Positions 24,845-34,960 of a DNA stretch of 38,646 nucleotides are shown piece by piece. How positions within the stretch are numbered: the first letter of the stretch is position 1; each line of letters begins with the position of its first letter. Source of the stretch: Saprospiraceae bacterium (lineage in GTDB: Bacteria > Bacteroidota > Bacteroidia > Chitinophagales > Saprospiraceae); NCBI GenBank assembly GCA_015490175.1, contig WFYJ01000047.1, forward strand, positions 1-38,646. The letters run 5' to 3'. Under the pieces are notes generated by a model, which saw only the letters and a list, made by a program, of their open reading frames with translations, had not been told where the DNA came from and did not search any database. The position numbers and the translations under genes are program-made.

Positions 24845-24911
24845 GTCACGCGGTCACGCGGTCACGCGTCACGTCGTCACGCGTCACGCGTCACGTCGTC
24901 ACGCGTCATGT
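24845..24911. repeat. GTCACGC short tandem repeat
   Basis: Tandem units GTCACGCG, GTCACGC and GTCACGTC form a 67-base array that includes two near-identical 21-22-base blocks. It starts 13 bases beyond the stop of the UbiD-family gene. No gene is seen in the stretch 24716-24844 either. Confidence 0.85.
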
Positions 24912-24923
24912 CGGGCAGATGAT

Positions 24924-26759
24924 TCACCCCCATTGTTCGAGGGCCTTTCCCTTTCGGAAAAAGCGATCTTCCACGCGGCGCACCACTTCCGGGTCCGGTT
25001 CGAGCGGAGGCGCGTGGTGTGGCTTGATGCGGGCATCGATGACGAGGGGCTCGGCGCAACTCCAGTGTTTGTGGATGCATTGTGCGCGGGCACCGTGCAC
25101 GTCGTGCGAGGGGTTGGAGCGCGTGAAAGTAGCCCAGAGGAAGTTGGACCAGTCGGCCGCGAGGAAGTCGGCATCGTCGCACAGCACCACCAGCGGCAGC
25201 CCTGCCATGTCGAAGTGGGCGGCGAGGTGGTCGGCCAGGGCGTCGGCTTCGGCATAGCCGCTGTCGGGCTGGAATGCGGGTCCTTCCACGGCGAGGATGC
25301 CGGGCGCCACCACCTTCGGATTTTTGAAGCCTTTCGGCAAATGGAACCCCGTGGGCAGCTCGCCGCTCAGTCGGCGCCGAACGGGGCCGCAGACGGCCAC
25401 CACGAGCTTGGAGCCTTCGTTCCAGCCGGTGCCCGAGTAATCGAGCGTGTCAATGGTCGTCTTCGTGTGGAAATGCAGGTCGCGCGAAAGGTCCACGCGC
25501 TCCAGGACGTGCCGGAAGAAGGCGCGCGTGTCGTGGGTGTGCAGGTTCGGGTCGTCGCTGCGCTCGGCGATGAACAGGTACTTGGCCAGCGACGTCTGAC
25601 CTTTGCCCAGCAGGTGGTTGGCCTGGGTGAGCAACTCCTCGGGCTTTTTTTCCCGAAAGGGCATGTAGCGTTCCGAACCGATGGCCAGCAGCAGCGGATG
25701 GACGCCCGCCTCATCCACGGCATGCAGCTCGCAAATGCCCGGAAACTCGGCCGGCGTGAGCGGCTCGACCAGTTCGTGAATCAGCCAGCCGAAGCTCGAG
25801 TCTTCCTGGGGCGGCCGACCCACCACGGTGAAGTGCCAGATGGCGTCCTTGCGGTGCCACACTTCCTCGACCTCCATGACGGGAAAGTCGTGCCTGAGGC
25901 TGTAGTAGCCGAGGTGGTCGCCAAAGGGCCCTTCCGGCTTTTTCCCGTTTTTGCGAATGATGCCCGTGATCGCGAAATCGGCATCAGCGCTGAGCACGTA
26001 GCCATGGTGCCATTTGTACCGGAAGCGGCGGCCGCCCAGCATGCCGGCGAAGGTGAGCTCGCTCAGTCCTTCCGGCAGCGGCATGATGGCGGCAAAGGCA
26101 TGGGCGGGCGGCCCGCCGACGAAAATGCTGGCCCGGAAAGGCGCGTCGCTCTGGTTGTAGGCCGCATGGTGCACGCCGATGCCGCGGTGCAACTGATAGT
26201 GCATGCCCACCTCCCGATCGGGTACGTATTCATTGCCCGAAAGCTGGATGCGGTACATGCCCAGGTTGGATTCCATGATGTTCATACTGCCGGGGGGCAG
26301 CGTCAGCACCTGGGGCAAGGTGATGAAGGCGCCGCCGTCCATGGGCCAGCACACGATTTGCGGAAGCGCACCAATGCGCGTGCGCCCGTACTGCACGGGC
26401 ACGCGGCCGCGCACGCGTCGCGGCAATGCCTTGAGTGCAGTGAAAGGGGCCCGCCGGTAGTGCCAGGCGCGGCGCAGTGCCAGCGTGGGGTCTTTTTTCA
26501 GCTCGATGACTTCCCTGACGCGGGGCAGCGTGTGCCGGAAGAGGTATTCGGTGCGCTGGAAGGTGCCGTAGAGGTTGGACAGGGCAGGGAAGGGGCTTCC
26601 TTTTACGCGCTCGAACAACAGGGCCGGCCCGCCCGCGGCATGGATGCGCAGGTGGAGGGTGGCCATTTCGAGGTAAGGATCCACTTCTTCGGAGATGCGC
26701 ACCAGTTGGCCGGTGCGTTCCAGATCGCGGGCGGCGGCTTGCAGCGATGGGTAGCTCAT
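24924..26759 (-). CDS. UbiD-family decarboxylase (menaquinone biosynthesis type)
   Basis: This 611-residue enzyme belongs to the prenylated-FMN-dependent UbiD family. I chose ATG 26759 (MSYPSLQAAARDLERTGQLV), because the upstream ATG (26798) would add 13 unlike residues. Family features in order are IHAAGGPALLFERVKGSPFP, the substrate/cofactor region GSMNIMESNLGMYRIQLSGN with VGMHYQLHRGIGVHH, PEGLSELTFAGMLGG (catalytic Glu region), GPFGDHLGYYSLRHDFPVME, and a long C-terminal domain. At about 610 residues it fits the menaquinone-type branch common in Bacteroidota, which would act on a naphthoate precursor. Menaquinol is the substrate of the Act complex encoded further right. The exact reaction is inferred. 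Its neighbour upstream on the same strand is a START-like protein, 108 bases away. Confidence 0.87.
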   Translation of the reverse strand: MSYPSLQAAARDLERTGQLVRISEEVDPYLEMATLHLRIHAAGGPALLFERVKGSPFPALSNLYGTFQRTEYLFRHTLPRVREVIELKKDPTLALRRAWHYRRAPFTALKALPRRVRGRVPVQYGRTRIGALPQIVCWPMDGGAFITLPQVLTLPPGSMNIMESNLGMYRIQLSGNEYVPDREVGMHYQLHRGIGVHHAAYNQSDAPFRASIFVGGPPAHAFAAIMPLPEGLSELTFAGMLGGRRFRYKWHHGYVLSADADFAITGIIRKNGKKPEGPFGDHLGYYSLRHDFPVMEVEEVWHRKDAIWHFTVVGRPPQEDSSFGWLIHELVEPLTPAEFPGICELHAVDEAGVHPLLLAIGSERYMPFREKKPEELLTQANHLLGKGQTSLAKYLFIAERSDDPNLHTHDTRAFFRHVLERVDLSRDLHFHTKTTIDTLDYSGTGWNEGSKLVVAVCGPVRRRLSGELPTGFHLPKGFKNPKVVAPGILAVEGPAFQPDSGYAEADALADHLAAHFDMAGLPLVVLCDDADFLAADWSNFLWATFTRSNPSHDVHGARAQCIHKHWSCAEPLVIDARIKPHHAPPLEPDPEVVRRVEDRFFRKGKALEQWG

Positions 26760-26784
26760 GGCAAATGCTGTGGCGGTTTCTTTT

Positions 26785-26798
26785 TTGGCGGAAGCCAA
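26785..26798. repeat. Hairpin TTGGCGGAAGCCAA upstream of the UbiD gene
   Basis: A 5-bp stem with a GGAA loop lies in the 108-base gap between the START-like and UbiD genes. It is a variant of the window's short palindrome family and sits 26 bases before the UbiD start. Confidence 0.4.
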
Positions 26799-26867
26799 TA
26801 AACAAAAATTGGCTTACTCCCATGCGTGTATGGCCACAAGAAAGAGTACGGCAGGCACAACCGGCCT

Positions 26868-27524
26868 TCACTCCACCTTTACTATATGGGGCATCCGGGC
26901 CTTGCGCCAGGGGTCGCGCTGCACCATTTCGCGCAAGCGCTCGATGGTGGCCACCGGTCCGACCTCTATGGCCATGTTGATCAGCCAGGCAGGCAACCAT
27001 CCGCCCGGATCGGAGCGAAGCTGGTATCGCAGCTCGATAAGGCCGTTGCCCAGAGGCGTGAATTGCCAGCGCGAGTAGTAAAAAGGCAGGCGCACACAGC
27101 ACGGATCGGGCGGCCCTTCCGACCACAGGCGCGACTCCGAAACCAGAATGCCCGTACCTGGATCCTGACGCATCTCGCTGATGGCGTAAAGGTCGCGGTC
27201 GCTCAGGGGCCAGGGAAAGTCCGTGCGCGCGTAGTAGATCATCAGGAACGGCGAGCGCCGCTCCACCAGCCTCGATGCTGATGTGCGATATACCCAGAGC
27301 GGATAGGTGGAAGGGTCGTTGAGCAGGGCCGCCACGCTGGACAGCCTGCCCCGAAGGGTCGCCTCGATCATCAGTTCCTTGATCGGTGTGCCGGGTTGCT
27401 CGCGTACAAAGACGCGAATATCGCCCGCTGTTTTTTTGAGCGTCCACTCACTTTGGGCCTTCGCCAGAGCATGCAGCATCAGCCCGCACACGAGACACGC
27501 ACACAGAATCAAATTGTTCTTCAT
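26868..27524 (-). CDS. START domain-containing exported protein
   Basis: This is a 218-residue protein starting at ATG 27524, with a signal peptide MKNNLILCACLVCGLMLHAL up to AKAQ; the longer open frame adds an implausible 29-residue N-extension. The mature protein matches the START (StAR-related lipid-transfer) fold, phosphatidylcholine-transfer-like branch. It reads WTLKKTAGDIRVFVREQPG, IKELMIEATLRGRLSSVAAL, YPLWVYRTSASRLVE, YYARTDFPWPLSDRDLY, then a strand-rich end and a C-terminal helix AWLINMAIEVGPVATIERLR. It probably binds a lipid or other hydrophobic ligand in the periplasm. It may be co-transcribed with the downstream UbiD gene, and it is divergent from thyA. Confidence 0.82.
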   Translation of the reverse strand: MKNNLILCACLVCGLMLHALAKAQSEWTLKKTAGDIRVFVREQPGTPIKELMIEATLRGRLSSVAALLNDPSTYPLWVYRTSASRLVERRSPFLMIYYARTDFPWPLSDRDLYAISEMRQDPGTGILVSESRLWSEGPPDPCCVRLPFYYSRWQFTPLGNGLIELRYQLRSDPGGWLPAWLINMAIEVGPVATIERLREMVQRDPWRKARMPHIVKVE

Positions 27525-27583
27525 GACGTACGCGTTTGTTGCTCTGCCCTTGTGCTTTTTGAAAAAAACGCAGCTCCCCCTGC

Positions 27584-27599
27584 TTTTGCTTTCGCAAAA
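27584..27599. repeat. Palindrome TTTTGCTTTCGCAAAA between the START and thyA genes
   Basis: A 6-bp stem with a TTTC loop (GAAA on the other strand), again like the short palindrome family, lies in the divergent promoter region. Confidence 0.45.
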
Positions 27600-27612
27600 T
27601 GGATCCTGCATT

Positions 27613-27620
27613 TAGCTTTG
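27613..27620 (+). promoter_or_regulatory. -7 element TAGCTTTG for thyA
   Basis: TAGCTTTG matches TAnnTTTG, and transcription would begin near 27627, about 36 bases before ATG 27663. A TTTG at 27585-27588 is 24 bases upstream, longer than usual. Confidence 0.4.
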
Positions 27621-27662
27621 GGGCGCCATTCTGTCATTTGAAAAAATTTGAACCGTTCTTCC

Positions 27663-28457
27663 ATGAGGCAATATCTCGACCTTCTGCAACGCATTCTCGA
27701 CGAGGGCGTGCCGAAGAACGATCGTACGGGCGTAGGCACCATCAGCATTTTCGGCCATCAGATGCGCTTCGACCTGCAGGAAGGCTTTCCCCTCGTGACC
27801 ACCAAGAAGCTCCACGTCAAGAGCATCATCCACGAACTGTTGTGGTTCCTCAAAGGCGATACCAACGTGCGCTACCTGCAACAGCATGGCGTGCGCATCT
27901 GGAACGCATGGGCCGACGAAAACGGCGAGCTCGGACCCATCTACGGCAAGCAATGGGTGGCCTGGGAAGACGGGCGCGGACAGACCATCAACCAGATCGC
28001 GCAGGCCGTCGAGCAGCTCCGCACCAATCCCGACAGCCGGCGCATCCTCGTCAGTGCCTGGAACGTGGCCGACCTGCCCCGCATGGCTCTGGCGCCCTGC
28101 CACGTCCTGTTCCAGTTTTACGTGGCCAACGGCCGGTTGTCCTGCCAGTTGTACCAGCGCTCGGCCGACTGTTTTCTCGGCGTGCCCTTCAATATCGCTT
28201 CCTATGCCCTGCTCACCATGATGATGGCGCAGGTGACGGGCTACCAACCCGGCGAGTTCATCCATACGCTGGGCGACGCGCATCTGTACAACAACCACCT
28301 CGAACAGGCTCGCTTGCAACTCACGCGCACGCCACGTCCGCTGCCGCAAATGAAGCTCAACCCCGAGGTGAAAGACATCTTCGCTTTCAAATACGAGGAC
28401 TTTGAACTGCTGGGTTACGATCCTCACCCGCACATCAAGGCAGAGGTGGCCGTGTAA
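27663..28457 (+). CDS. thyA: Thymidylate synthase
   Basis: This 264-residue cytosolic enzyme methylates dUMP to dTMP using methylene-tetrahydrofolate. Length and sequence track Escherichia coli ThyA along the whole chain: [73 protein letters not shown]. The catalytic Cys146 lies in [33 protein letters not shown] and HLYNNHLEQ bind nucleotide and folate. ATG 27663 is chosen; a TTG 15 bases upstream is in frame but unneeded. No dihydrofolate reductase gene follows, although folA is a frequent partner elsewhere. A separate promoter for a predicted RNA starts 19 bases after the stop, and no intrinsic terminator is seen. Confidence 0.97.
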   Translation: MRQYLDLLQRILDEGVPKNDRTGVGTISIFGHQMRFDLQEGFPLVTTKKLHVKSIIHELLWFLKGDTNVRYLQQHGVRIWNAWADENGELGPIYGKQWVAWEDGRGQTINQIAQAVEQLRTNPDSRRILVSAWNVADLPRMALAPCHVLFQFYVANGRLSCQLYQRSADCFLGVPFNIASYALLTMMMAQVTGYQPGEFIHTLGDAHLYNNHLEQARLQLTRTPRPLPQMKLNPEVKDIFAFKYEDFELLGYDPHPHIKAEVAV

Positions 28458-28475
28458 ATTCGACTCTTAACATTC

Positions 28476-28505
28476 TTGTAACTTTTGTCGGGTAGTGTAT
28501 ATTTG
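28476..28505 (+). promoter_or_regulatory. Promoter TTG-N19-TATATTTG with no protein gene behind it
   Basis: TTG (28476-28478) and TATATTTG (28498-28505) match the Bacteroidota consensus with a 19-base spacer. Transcription should start near 28511, at the left end of the predicted structured RNA. Confidence 0.65.
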
Positions 28506-28510
28506 CGCGT

Positions 28511-28706
28511 CACCTCCACACGCAGATGAGAAAAATTATCGGGCCTGACTGAACATTGTCACCATCCCGGTTCTGTTTCCAGACTTTTCGCGGTTCCCGC
28601 GGCAGCAGACGAATGTACATTCAAACGGCTGTGCCTGAAGAGTACGCCCGGTGCGCAGACGCCCCTTCTTTGTGGCTGGAGGGCAAAGAACGCTGCGTGC
28701 TGTTTT
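28511..28706 (+). ncRNA. Candidate structured small RNA (6S-like architecture)
   Basis: No protein gene fits in 28458-28780, yet a good promoter points into it. The transcript would fold as a rod: CACGCAG (28519-28525) with CTGCGTG (28693-28699), CGGGC (28540-28544) with GCCCG (28646-28650), CTGTTT (28573-28578) with AAACGG (28623-28628), and an apical CGCGG-TTC-CCGCG (28589-28601). A side hairpin TTCTTTG/CAAAGAA lies at 28666-28690 and a self-complementary GAATGTACATTC at 28612-28623. A short T-run (28703-28706) follows the closing stem. About 190 bases with ends paired and nested helices is the layout of 6S RNA, which binds RNA polymerase. I cannot confirm the family. A long leader of the act operon is the main alternative. 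Confidence 0.5.
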
Positions 28707-28742
28707 GAAAAAATCTAAATAATTGCACCTTTTTGTCACCGA

Positions 28743-28773
28743 TTGGTAAAAATGGGGTGGCCGTATATCTTTG
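28743..28773 (+). promoter_or_regulatory. Promoter TTG-N20-TATCTTTG of the act operon
   Basis: TTG (28743-28745) and TATCTTTG (28766-28773) with a 20-base spacer fit both elements. Transcription would begin near 28780, about 55 bases before the actA ATG (28835), and the transcript would include a 16-codon upstream frame. Confidence 0.7.
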
Positions 28774-28781
28774 CGGCCATC

Positions 28782-28832
28782 ATGAAGAAACCTTCATATA
28801 TCGTGGCATTTTTGAAAAATCAACTACTGTGA
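28782..28832 (+). CDS. Possible 16-residue leader peptide upstream of actA
   Basis: ATG 28782 opens MKKPSYIVAFLKNQLL and stops at TGA 28830-28832, two bases before the actA ATG. It begins almost at the predicted start of transcription. The lysine-rich then hydrophobic composition could be chance. If translated, it would couple to actA. There is no repeated regulatory codon as in classical attenuators. Confidence 0.3.
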   Translation: MKKPSYIVAFLKNQLL

Positions 28833-28834
28833 AG

Positions 28835-30238
28835 ATGTCGTATAAGTCTTTGACAATCTGGATTTTGTCGTTGATGGTTGCCTTAGGCGCCACTACGACA
28901 CATGCACAGGAAGCGGACATCGAGGCGGGCAAGACGCTGTTCAAGAACCATTGTGCAGCCTGCCACAACCGCAACATGAAGGACGACCTGACGGGGCCTG
29001 CCCTCGGTGGCGTGGAGGAGCGTTGGGCGGATTATCCGCGTGAAGACCTCTACGAATGGATCCGCAACTCGCAGGCGCTCATCGCGCAGGGCCACCCGCG
29101 CGCCGTGGAGCTGTGGAACCAGTGGAAGCCCACGGTGATGAACAACTTCCCCAATCTCACCGACCAGGACATCGAGAACATCCTCGCCTATATTCATTAT
29201 GAGTACACCAAAAAGCCGGAGGTCGCCCAGGGGCCGACGGGTGAAACGACGTCCACTCAGCCGCAGGCTTCGGACAACACCTTCCTGATCGCCACGATTT
29301 TCGTCATTCTGGCTGTACTCGCCCTGGTGCTGGCCCGCATCGTGGCCAACCTCAACTACATGATGGCCGCCCGCGAAGGCCAGCCCGCAGAGCGCAAGAC
29401 GCTCATGGACATCCTGACCAGCAAGGGCGTAGTGAGCTTCGTCATCTTCGCCCTCGTGGTGCTGGGTGGTTATACGACCGTCAACCGGGCCATCATGCTG
29501 GGGCGCCAGCAGGGCTATCAGCCCGACCAGCCCATCAAGTTTTCGCATGCCACGCATGCCGGCCTGCACAAGATCGACTGCCAGTACTGCCACGACGGCG
29601 CTCGCCGCTCGAAGCATTCGATCATCCCGGCGGCCAATACCTGCATGAACTGTCACCGCGCCATCAAAAAAGGTTCGAAGTACGGCACGGCCGAGCTGAC
29701 CAAGATTTTCGCCTCGATCGGCTACGATCCTTCGACCGACAAGTACATCGAAGACTACGACCAGCTCAGCCAGGAGGAAATCGAAAAGATCTACAAGAAG
29801 TGGATCACCGATGAGTACGTCAAGGACAATGGTACGCTTGACGCCGAAGGCGAGCTCGAGATCGAGGAGCAGTGGGAAAACATCGTCAAGTCGCTGACGA
29901 CCGAGACCAAGACCAGGATCCAGGGTGAAATTCCCTGGGTGCGCATCCACAACCTGCCCGACCACGTCTTCTTCAGCCACGCCCAGCACGTCAGCGTGGG
30001 CAAGATCGAGTGCCAGAAGTGCCACGGCCCGATCGAGGAGATGGAGGTGGTGGCTCAGTACGCGCCCCTTTCGATGGGCTGGTGCGTCAACTGCCACCGC
30101 AAGACGGAGGTCAAGTTTGCCGACAACGAATACTACAAGTCATACGCCCGGATGCACGAAGAGATCGCTGCGGGCAAGCGCGACAAGGTGACCGTCGAAG
30201 ACATCGGCGGCACGGAGTGCCAGAAATGCCACTATTGA
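28835..30238 (+). CDS. actA: Alternative complex III multiheme cytochrome c subunit ActA
   Basis: This 467-residue subunit receives electrons in the quinol:electron acceptor oxidoreductase Act complex on the periplasmic side. I chose ATG 28835, which gives a signal peptide (MSYKSLTIWILSLMVALGAT to HAQ). An N-terminal monoheme cytochrome domain carries CAACH (Cys40). Two membrane helices follow (about 148-172 and 197-216). A C-terminal multiheme domain has CQYCH (249), CMNCH (270), CQKCH (393), CVNCH (417) and CQKCH (462). That makes six CxxCH sites, whereas ActA is usually described as pentaheme, so an extra monoheme domain is fused in front. It is the first gene of the operon, with its own promoter. 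Confidence 0.9.
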   Translation: MSYKSLTIWILSLMVALGATTTHAQEADIEAGKTLFKNHCAACHNRNMKDDLTGPALGGVEERWADYPREDLYEWIRNSQALIAQGHPRAVELWNQWKPTVMNNFPNLTDQDIENILAYIHYEYTKKPEVAQGPTGETTSTQPQASDNTFLIATIFVILAVLALVLARIVANLNYMMAAREGQPAERKTLMDILTSKGVVSFVIFALVVLGGYTTVNRAIMLGRQQGYQPDQPIKFSHATHAGLHKIDCQYCHDGARRSKHSIIPAANTCMNCHRAIKKGSKYGTAELTKIFASIGYDPSTDKYIEDYDQLSQEEIEKIYKKWITDEYVKDNGTLDAEGELEIEEQWENIVKSLTTETKTRIQGEIPWVRIHNLPDHVFFSHAQHVSVGKIECQKCHGPIEEMEVVAQYAPLSMGWCVNCHRKTEVKFADNEYYKSYARMHEEIAAGKRDKVTVEDIGGTECQKCHY

Positions 30239-30294
30239 TCCTTTGCCCTTGTAGCGTGCATCCTATTTGTTGACTCAAATATTCCAGCATAAAA

Positions 30295-33200
30295 ATGGAA
30301 AACAAGACAAAGAAAAACCACACCTGGATCGGCGTGGACCAACTCAACAAAGGTGCTGAGTTTCAGGAAGCCGTGGAGCGCGAATTCCAGGACGTGCCCC
30401 TCGCCGACAACGTGGAAAAATTGGCCACGAATCGTCGCGACTTCCTGAAGTATCTGGGCTTCAGCCTCGGTGCGGCCACCGTGGCTGCCAGCTGCGACAT
30501 TCCCGTCAAGCGGGCCATTCCCTACGTGGTCAAGCCCGACGAGATCGTGCCGGGTGTGGCGACCTACTACGCCTCCAGCTTCGTCAATGGCGGCGACTAC
30601 TGCGCCGTGCTGGTGAAGACGCGCGAGGGCCGTCCCATCAAGATCGAGGGCAACAGCCTGTCGAGCGTGACGGGCGGTGGCACGAGCGCACGTGCCCAGG
30701 CCGTGGTGCTCAGCCTCTACGACACCAACCGCTTCCCGGGTCCGGGCAAGATGGAAAACGGCCGGTTCACGCAGACGAGCTGGGCAGAGGTGGACAAGGC
30801 CGTCAAGGGCAGCCTTTCGGCAAACAGCCGCGTGGCCATCCTCACCTCGACTGTTCTGAGTCCGACGGCCAAAAAGGTACTCGAAGAGTTCAAAGCTGCT
30901 TATCCCGATACGAAAGTCGTAACCTACGATCCCGTATCGGCTTCGGCCCTGCTGCAGGCCAATGAGGAGTGCTTTGGCCAGCGCGTAGTGCCCAACTACC
31001 GCTTTGACCGCGCCGACGTCATCGTCAGCTTTGCGGCCGACTTCCTCGGCACCTGGATCTCGCCGGTGGAATATGCGCGCCAGTACGCGGCCAACCGCAA
31101 GATCGAAGACGTGCACAAGGCCAAGATGTCGCGCCACTACCAGGTCGAGGCTGCCATGACGCTCACGGGCTCCAACGCCGACCATCGCGTGCTGGTGAAG
31201 CCTTCGGAGCAGGGGGCAGCCATCGCCGCGCTCTACAACGAGATCGCACGCAAGGCCGGCAAACCCACCGTGTCGGCACCCAGGGTGAACGACAAGGCCG
31301 CAGCGCTCCTGAAGCAGGCAGCCGAAGACCTGTGGGCCAACCGCGGCAAGTCGCTCGTGGTTTGCGGCACCAACAACAAGGGCGAGCAGGTGCTGGTCAA
31401 TGCCATCAACGACATGCTGGGCAACTACGGCCAGACCATCAGCTTCGCCAACCCCTCGCTGCAGCGCCAGGGCAATGACCCCGACGTGCAGCAGCTCATC
31501 AAGGACATGAACAGCGGCAGCGTGGATGCCGTCTTCGTCTGGGGTGCCAACCCGGCCTACGAGCTGCCCAATGCCGAAGCTTTTGCGGAAGCATTCAAAA
31601 AGGTGAAACTGAAGGTGTCGTTCTCGGGCATGCCCAATGAGACCACGGCCCTGTGCGACTACGTGGCGCCCACGCATCACCTGCTCGAAAGCTGGGGCGA
31701 TGCCGAGCCCAAGCGCGGCATGTACAGCCTCATCCAACCCACCATCGCGCCGTTGTTCGACACGCGCCAGGCCGAAGAGACGCTGTTGCGCTGGGCCGAG
31801 AGCCCCAACCTGAACATCGAGGCCGAACAGCCTTACTACGAATACCTGAAGGCCGCCTGGGAGCGCGACATGTTCCCGCGCCAAACGAAATACGCCACCT
31901 TCCAGAACTTCTGGGACATGAGCCTGCACGACGGCGTGTTCGAGCTGGAAGAGCAGGAGCCTTCGGTGGCTTTTGCCGGTGATGTGCAGGCTGCTGCCGC
32001 AAAAATCACCAAGCCGGCCAACAGCGAGCTGGAGATCCAGTTCGTCGAGACGGTACACATCGGCAACGGCCAGTACACCGACAACCCCTGGTTGATGGAA
32101 ATGCCCGACCCGATCAACCGCTGCGTCTGGGACAACTACCTGATGGTGCCGGTGGTGTTCGACGGGCATCGCCATTTCGACTGCGACGGGCCGTTTGCCG
32201 GCTTCAACCAGGAAGAGTTTTACGGCTATGCCGACCAGGCCGAGATCGAGATTGCCGGCCGCAAGGCCGTGGTGCCGGTGGTGCGCCAGTTCGGTCAGAT
32301 GCGCGGCACGGTAGGCTTGGCACTGGGCTATGGCCGCACGGTGGCCGGCAAGGCCGGCGTGAACGTCGGTGTCAATGCCAACCCCTGGCTGACCATTGAC
32401 GCCGACGGCAACACCCAGTACTTCAACACCGACGTCAAGGTGCTGGGCAAGGCCGGCAAGTACGAGATGGCCAGCGTGCAATACCACCACACCATGGGTG
32501 TGACGGGCAAGCTGGAAGGCAGCGACGAGGTAATCAACGTGGATGAACAGGCCGTGACGACCATCAAGGAAGGCTATCAGGGCGCCCTCGTCGATCGCAC
32601 GATCATCCGCCGCGCCAACCTGCCCGAGCTCGACAAGTTCGTAGAAGAACTCAAGGAAGAGCGTCGCGAAGCAGAACACCTCAACCAGCAGACGCTCTAT
32701 CCCTACGAAGAGTACAAGGAGAAATACTACTCGCAGGGCCACCACTGGGGCATGCACATCGACCTCAACGCCTGCATCGGCTGCGGTGCGTGTGAGGTGG
32801 CCTGTATGGCCGAGAACAACGTGCCCGTCGTGGGCAAGTACGAGGTCTTCCGCCACCACGAAATGACGTGGCTGCGCATCGATCGCTACTTCTACGGCGA
32901 CTACGAGAACCCCAACGTGGTGTACCAGCCGATGATGTGCCAGCACTGCGACAACGCACCTTGCGAGAACGTGTGCCCCGTGTCGGCAACCAACCACAGC
33001 AGCGAAGGGCTCAACCAGATGGCCTACAACCGCTGCATCGGTACGCGCTACTGCGCCAACAACTGCCCCTACAAGGTGCGCCGCTTCAACTGGCTGGACT
33101 ACACGACGGCCGACCTGTTCCCCATCAACGAGAACGAAGTCAATGGCGAGGCCATCTACGCCGACAACCTCGTGCGCATGGTGCTCAACCCCGACGTCAC

Positions 33201-33495
33201 GGTGCGCGAGCGCGGTGTGATGGAGAAGTGCAGCTTCTGCGTGCAGCGCATCCAGGAAGGCAAGCTCACTGCCAAGCGCGAAGGCCGCAAGCTCGAAGAC
33301 CACGACGTCAAGACCGCTTGCCAGACGGCTTGCCCCACGGGCGCCATCACCTTCGGCGATACCAACAACGAAAAGAGCGCCGTGCGCAAGCAGTACGAGT
33401 CGGAACTCAACTACATCGTACTGGAAGAGATCGGCGTGCGTCCTTCGGTACAATACAAGGCCAGAGTGACCAACAAGGTCGAGGAGTTGGGCTAA
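30295..33495 (+). CDS. actB: Alternative complex III iron-sulfur subunit ActB (molybdopterin oxidoreductase-like)
   Basis: This 1066-residue subunit joins a molybdopterin-oxidoreductase-like domain to an iron-sulfur ferredoxin domain, as in other ActB proteins. In characterised complexes the first part does not hold a molybdenum cofactor. A Tat-type signal lies inside the N-terminus (about 46-66, NRRDFLKYLGFSLGAATVAA), after a 45-residue extension common in this family. The C-terminal third has four cysteine clusters: CIGCGACEVAC (from residue 827), CQHCDNAPCENVCP, CIGTRYCANNCP, and CSFCVQ with CQTACP. These would bind one 3Fe-4S and three 4Fe-4S centres. It passes electrons between the quinol site of ActC and the hemes of ActA. 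It follows actA by 56 bases. Confidence 0.95.
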   Translation: MENKTKKNHTWIGVDQLNKGAEFQEAVEREFQDVPLADNVEKLATNRRDFLKYLGFSLGAATVAASCDIPVKRAIPYVVKPDEIVPGVATYYASSFVNGGDYCAVLVKTREGRPIKIEGNSLSSVTGGGTSARAQAVVLSLYDTNRFPGPGKMENGRFTQTSWAEVDKAVKGSLSANSRVAILTSTVLSPTAKKVLEEFKAAYPDTKVVTYDPVSASALLQANEECFGQRVVPNYRFDRADVIVSFAADFLGTWISPVEYARQYAANRKIEDVHKAKMSRHYQVEAAMTLTGSNADHRVLVKPSEQGAAIAALYNEIARKAGKPTVSAPRVNDKAAALLKQAAEDLWANRGKSLVVCGTNNKGEQVLVNAINDMLGNYGQTISFANPSLQRQGNDPDVQQLIKDMNSGSVDAVFVWGANPAYELPNAEAFAEAFKKVKLKVSFSGMPNETTALCDYVAPTHHLLESWGDAEPKRGMYSLIQPTIAPLFDTRQAEETLLRWAESPNLNIEAEQPYYEYLKAAWERDMFPRQTKYATFQNFWDMSLHDGVFELEEQEPSVAFAGDVQAAAAKITKPANSELEIQFVETVHIGNGQYTDNPWLMEMPDPINRCVWDNYLMVPVVFDGHRHFDCDGPFAGFNQEEFYGYADQAEIEIAGRKAVVPVVRQFGQMRGTVGLALGYGRTVAGKAGVNVGVNANPWLTIDADGNTQYFNTDVKVLGKAGKYEMASVQYHHTMGVTGKLEGSDEVINVDEQAVTTIKEGYQGALVDRTIIRRANLPELDKFVEELKEERREAEHLNQQTLYPYEEYKEKYYSQGHHWGMHIDLNACIGCGACEVACMAENNVPVVGKYEVFRHHEMTWLRIDRYFYGDYENPNVVYQPMMCQHCDNAPCENVCPVSATNHSSEGLNQMAYNRCIGTRYCANNCPYKVRRFNWLDYTTADLFPINENEVNGEAIYADNLVRMVLNPDVTVRERGVMEKCSFCVQRIQEGKLTAKREGRKLEDHDVKTACQTACPTGAITFGDTNNEKSAVRKQYESELNYIVLEEIGVRPSVQYKARVTNKVEELG

Positions 33496-33549
33496 CAAGC
33501 CCCTTGCTCAGGGAGATTATTTGTGAAAATGCAAAATCACTGAATACAA

Positions 33550-34947
<1,398 letters not shown>

Positions 34948-34960
34948 TATCCGGGTGGCA

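Noticed and set aside
24845-24911. GTCACGC array considered as a CRISPR array
   Set aside because: Units are 7-8 bases with no unique spacers, and no cas genes are present.
28511-28706. The thyA-actA RNA as SRP RNA, tmRNA or RNase P RNA
   Set aside because: I find no SRP tetraloop core, no tRNA-like CCA ends or tag frame, and the length is too short for RNase P.
30232-33498. A very long open frame on the minus strand across actB
   Set aside because: It is the antisense shadow of a GC-rich, strongly conserved gene; its sequence is His/Val/Ala-rich with no domain, while the plus frame is clearly ActB.
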